A DNA stretch of 5,830 nt from a bacterium. GTDB taxonomy: Bacteria; RBG-13-66-14. The position numbers and the translations under genes are program-made. The stretch lies in NCBI GenBank assembly GCA_026398675.1, contig JAPLSK010000007.1, positions 1 to 5,830 on the forward strand, read 5' to 3'. This document shows, in pieces, positions 4,257-5,830 of this stretch (position 1 is the first letter of the stretch; each line of letters begins with the position of its first letter). The notes below the pieces were generated by a model. The model saw only the letters and a list, made by a program, of their open reading frames with translations, made no database searches and was not told the DNA's origin.

Positions 4257-5830
4257 TTACCTGGTCGCCGGCAGATCGCCCGCCGTCCCGAAGAAATACC
4301 TCGTCTGGTCCCTCACCGCCCACATCCCCGAGCTCCCCCGGAAGACGGCGAAATCGTCGATGATTCCGCCCCCGAAGGCGCCTGGAACAGGACTGTCGCC
4401 GTCCATCCCGAAATAGAAACGGGTATGGTTCCATACCGCCCAGAGGCCGCTGGAGGGACGGAAGACCGCTGGGTACTCCGACAACGGCGCGGAGCGCGGC
4501 TCGCTCCCCGGCCAGCAATAGGCGCCCGGAACCGGGACATCCCCGCTCTGCCCGAGATAATAGCGCCCGCCGCCGTGGACCGCCCAGAGGCCTGATTCCG
4601 GACGGAAGACGGCGATCTCCGCCCGCCCGTTCCCGCTGTAATCGCCTGGGACCGGAAGGTCGCCGGTTCGTCCGAAGACGACCGCGGTGATCCCCCGCAC
4701 GCTCCAGAGTCCCGCGCCCGCGGAGAAAACGGAGGCGTCGCAGGAGCCGTCCCCGTCGTAGTCGGCCGGGGCGGAGACGCCGTCCGATCCGCCTAAGAAG
4801 AAACGGGTGACGTCCTTGACCGCCCAGAGGCTGGTTCCGGGCCGGAAGATGGCGATTTCGGCGTGCCCGTCCCCGTCGTAGTCGCCGCTGGCCGGGAGGT
4901 CCCCCGCCGTTCCGAAGTTGAGGCTGCCGAGCCCCCGGACCGCCCACCGGCCGTTCCCGGGGCGGAAGATGGCGATGTCGGACTTGCCGTCGCCGTCGTA
5001 GTCCCCGGACTGCAGAACCAGATGCTCCGCCCCGGGGACCGGGGCGTCCACCGTCACCAATCCCATCGCCCCCGGCGGGATGCCGTCCGCCTTGACCTGA
5101 AGGGTGAGGTAGCCCGGCGCCGGGCGCCAGTACCGCAGCAGGCTGCCGCCGGTAACCAGATAGGTCCCGATGTCGCCGAGGTCGGGCATGACGAAGTCCG
5201 CCACCGTGTTGTCCAGAAAGACCGGCGGTTCTCCTTCGGTCAGGTGGTTCCAGCATTCAAACTCCTTGTGGACGGTGGCGGGGTTAGTCGAGTTGAACCA
5301 GGCGGCGACCGAAGGAGTTTCCAGCATGGTCATGGCGTTGAAGGCCTCGGTGACGGTCGCGTGCTTGGCGAGGATGGTATTCTCATAGCTCGGGCAGGAG
5401 AAATCGGGGGCCGAGTAGTAATAGCTGGTCACCGCCCCGTCCTCGACGACGATTCGCCGGAACCCCGGGTACTCGGAGGTGTTGAAGGCGGTGGTGGTGG
5501 TGTTGAGGTGAAGGACGTTCGCCCCGCCGGTGGTGTCGGTGAAGACGTGGTCGAGGTGGGTGTGCCCGGAGATCGCCAACCCGACGCCGTGGTCCCGGCT
5601 CAGTTCCTGGAGCTCATTCCGGCTGGTGTGGTCGGTAAAGCTGTCCCCGTCCGAGTAGGCGCCGAAGAAGGGGTTATGGCAGGCCATAACCTGGAGGTCA
5701 TAATTGCCTTGGGCGGCGGTAAGATCCTGCTCGATCCAGGCCATCTGATTGTTCCAGACCGGCGGCGCCCCTCCCGTATACCCCCTCACCTGTCCGCCGC
5801 CGCCGTCGGCCGGGGGGAACTGCGCCTCCG
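4257..5830 (-). CDS. Secreted calcineurin-like metallophosphoesterase with C-terminal FG-GAP/VCBS-like repeats, 5' end cut by window edge
   Basis: The frame is open to the right edge, so the N-terminus, presumably with a signal peptide and the DxH and GD/GNH metal motifs, lies outside. Visible metallophosphoesterase features are the helix WNNQMAWIEQDL, the histidine loop ACHNPFF (His at about 5678) and SGHTHLDHVF (GHTH at 5567-5556), which give late metal ligands of the family. The family hydrolyses phosphomonoesters or phosphodiesters with two metal ions; the substrate here is unknown. A middle region (about 5400-5010), including YLTLQVKADGIPPGAMG, has no fold I recognise. Six FG-GAP/VCBS-like repeats follow (5006-4260). 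The protein ends DLPATR and TAA. A GTG at 5789 could be mistaken for the start, but the reading frame continues upstream (AQFPPADGGGGQ) and the catalytic domain would be incomplete. The gene lies 270 bp upstream of the hydrolase gene, whose protein carries the same type of C-terminal module. Confidence 0.88.
   Translation of the reverse strand, partial: EAQFPPADGGGGQVRGYTGGAPPVWNNQMAWIEQDLTAAQGNYDLQVMACHNPFFGAYSDGDSFTDHTSRNELQELSRDHGVGLAISGHTHLDHVFTDTTGGANVLHLNTTTTAFNTSEYPGFRRIVVEDGAVTSYYYSAPDFSCPSYENTILAKHATVTEAFNAMTMLETPSVAAWFNSTNPATVHKEFECWNHLTEGEPPVFLDNTVADFVMPDLGDIGTYLVTGGSLLRYWRPAPGYLTLQVKADGIPPGAMGLVTVDAPVPGAEHLVLQSGDYDGDGKSDIAIFRPGNGRWAVRGLGSLNFGTAGDLPASGDYDGDGHAEIAIFRPGTSLWAVKDVTRFFLGGSDGVSAPADYDGDGSCDASVFSAGAGLWSVRGITAVVFGRTGDLPVPGDYSGNGRAEIAVFRPESGLWAVHGGGRYYLGQSGDVPVPGAYCWPGSEPRSAPLSEYPAVFRPSSGLWAVWNHTRFYFGMDGDSPVPGAFGGGIIDDFAVFRGSSGMWAVRDQTRYFFGTAGDLPATR
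4260..5006 (-). repeat. Six FG-GAP/VCBS-like repeats of the phosphoesterase, one with an 8-residue insertion
   Basis: The units begin at GD or equivalent positions with spacings of 40, 40, 40, 40 and 48 residues, and the last unit runs to the stop. Units 1-3 carry DYDGDGxx(D/E) calcium-loop-like segments and unit 4 has DYSGNGRAE. Unit 5 replaces the loop with a longer Pro/Ser-containing segment starting AYCWPG (4526-4455). Unit 6 has AFGGGIIDD, so the last two have lost the acidic ligands. The GLWAVR and RxYFG segments are kept in all units. Confidence 0.87.

Noticed and set aside
3568..5256. 562-residue open frame on the minus strand spanning the intergenic region
   Set aside because: It overlaps both repeat-tail genes in another frame, is rich in Arg, Gly and Pro as expected of an out-of-frame GC-rich reading, and runs through the decamer array and palindromes. 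No family motif is visible.
5787..5789. GTG as the start of the phosphoesterase
   Set aside because: The frame remains open upstream to the window edge, and the N-terminal metal-binding motifs of the family would be missing.

Overview
This is a GC-rich bacterial window with three protein-coding genes, all on the minus strand. In transcription order they are: (1) the 3' part of a secreted calcineurin-like metallophosphoesterase (4257 to the right edge); (2) a complete 1139-residue secreted glycoside-hydrolase-like protein (567-3986); (3) the 5' part of an MtfA-type (M90) zinc metallopeptidase (1-519). The two window edges cut genes 1 and 3. No tRNA, rRNA, CRISPR array or transposase gene is visible.

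The striking link is that genes 1 and 2, whose catalytic domains are unrelated, end in the same kind of C-terminal module. It has six FG-GAP/VCBS-like repeats of 40 residues (GDYxGDGxxDIAVFRP...GLWAVRGLTRxYFGxxGDxPxP), and both proteins finish with D-(I/L)-PATR and a TAA stop. In gene 2 a Pro/Ser/Thr-rich linker joins this module to the enzyme. The layout suggests a common extracellular calcium-binding, propeller-like module used for binding, anchoring or display. The enzymes' substrates are not determined by the sequence. Gene 3 encodes a cytoplasmic-type peptidase without a signal peptide and looks functionally unrelated.

The 270-bp gap between genes 1 and 2 (3987-4256) is AT-richer than its surroundings and dense in structure. 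In minus-strand order it holds five direct decamers (4201-4250), a pair of inverted GNRA-type mini-hairpins (4142-4180), a 56-bp palindrome containing GGGGACACC (4070-4125), and a good promoter for gene 2 (4032-4060). A small G-tract hairpin over the gene 2 ribosome-binding site (3991-4003) follows. The 47-bp gap between genes 2 and 3 is almost entirely filled by a perfect 18-bp stem whose RNA loop carries a C(UUCG)G tetraloop.

The organism cannot be named. High GC, Pro-Ser-Thr linkers, VCBS-like tails on secreted enzymes and REP-like palindromes fit uncultivated environmental bacteria (for example Omnitrophota, Auribacterota, Sumerlaeota or PVC-type lineages). That is an impression from family knowledge, not a demonstrated assignment.
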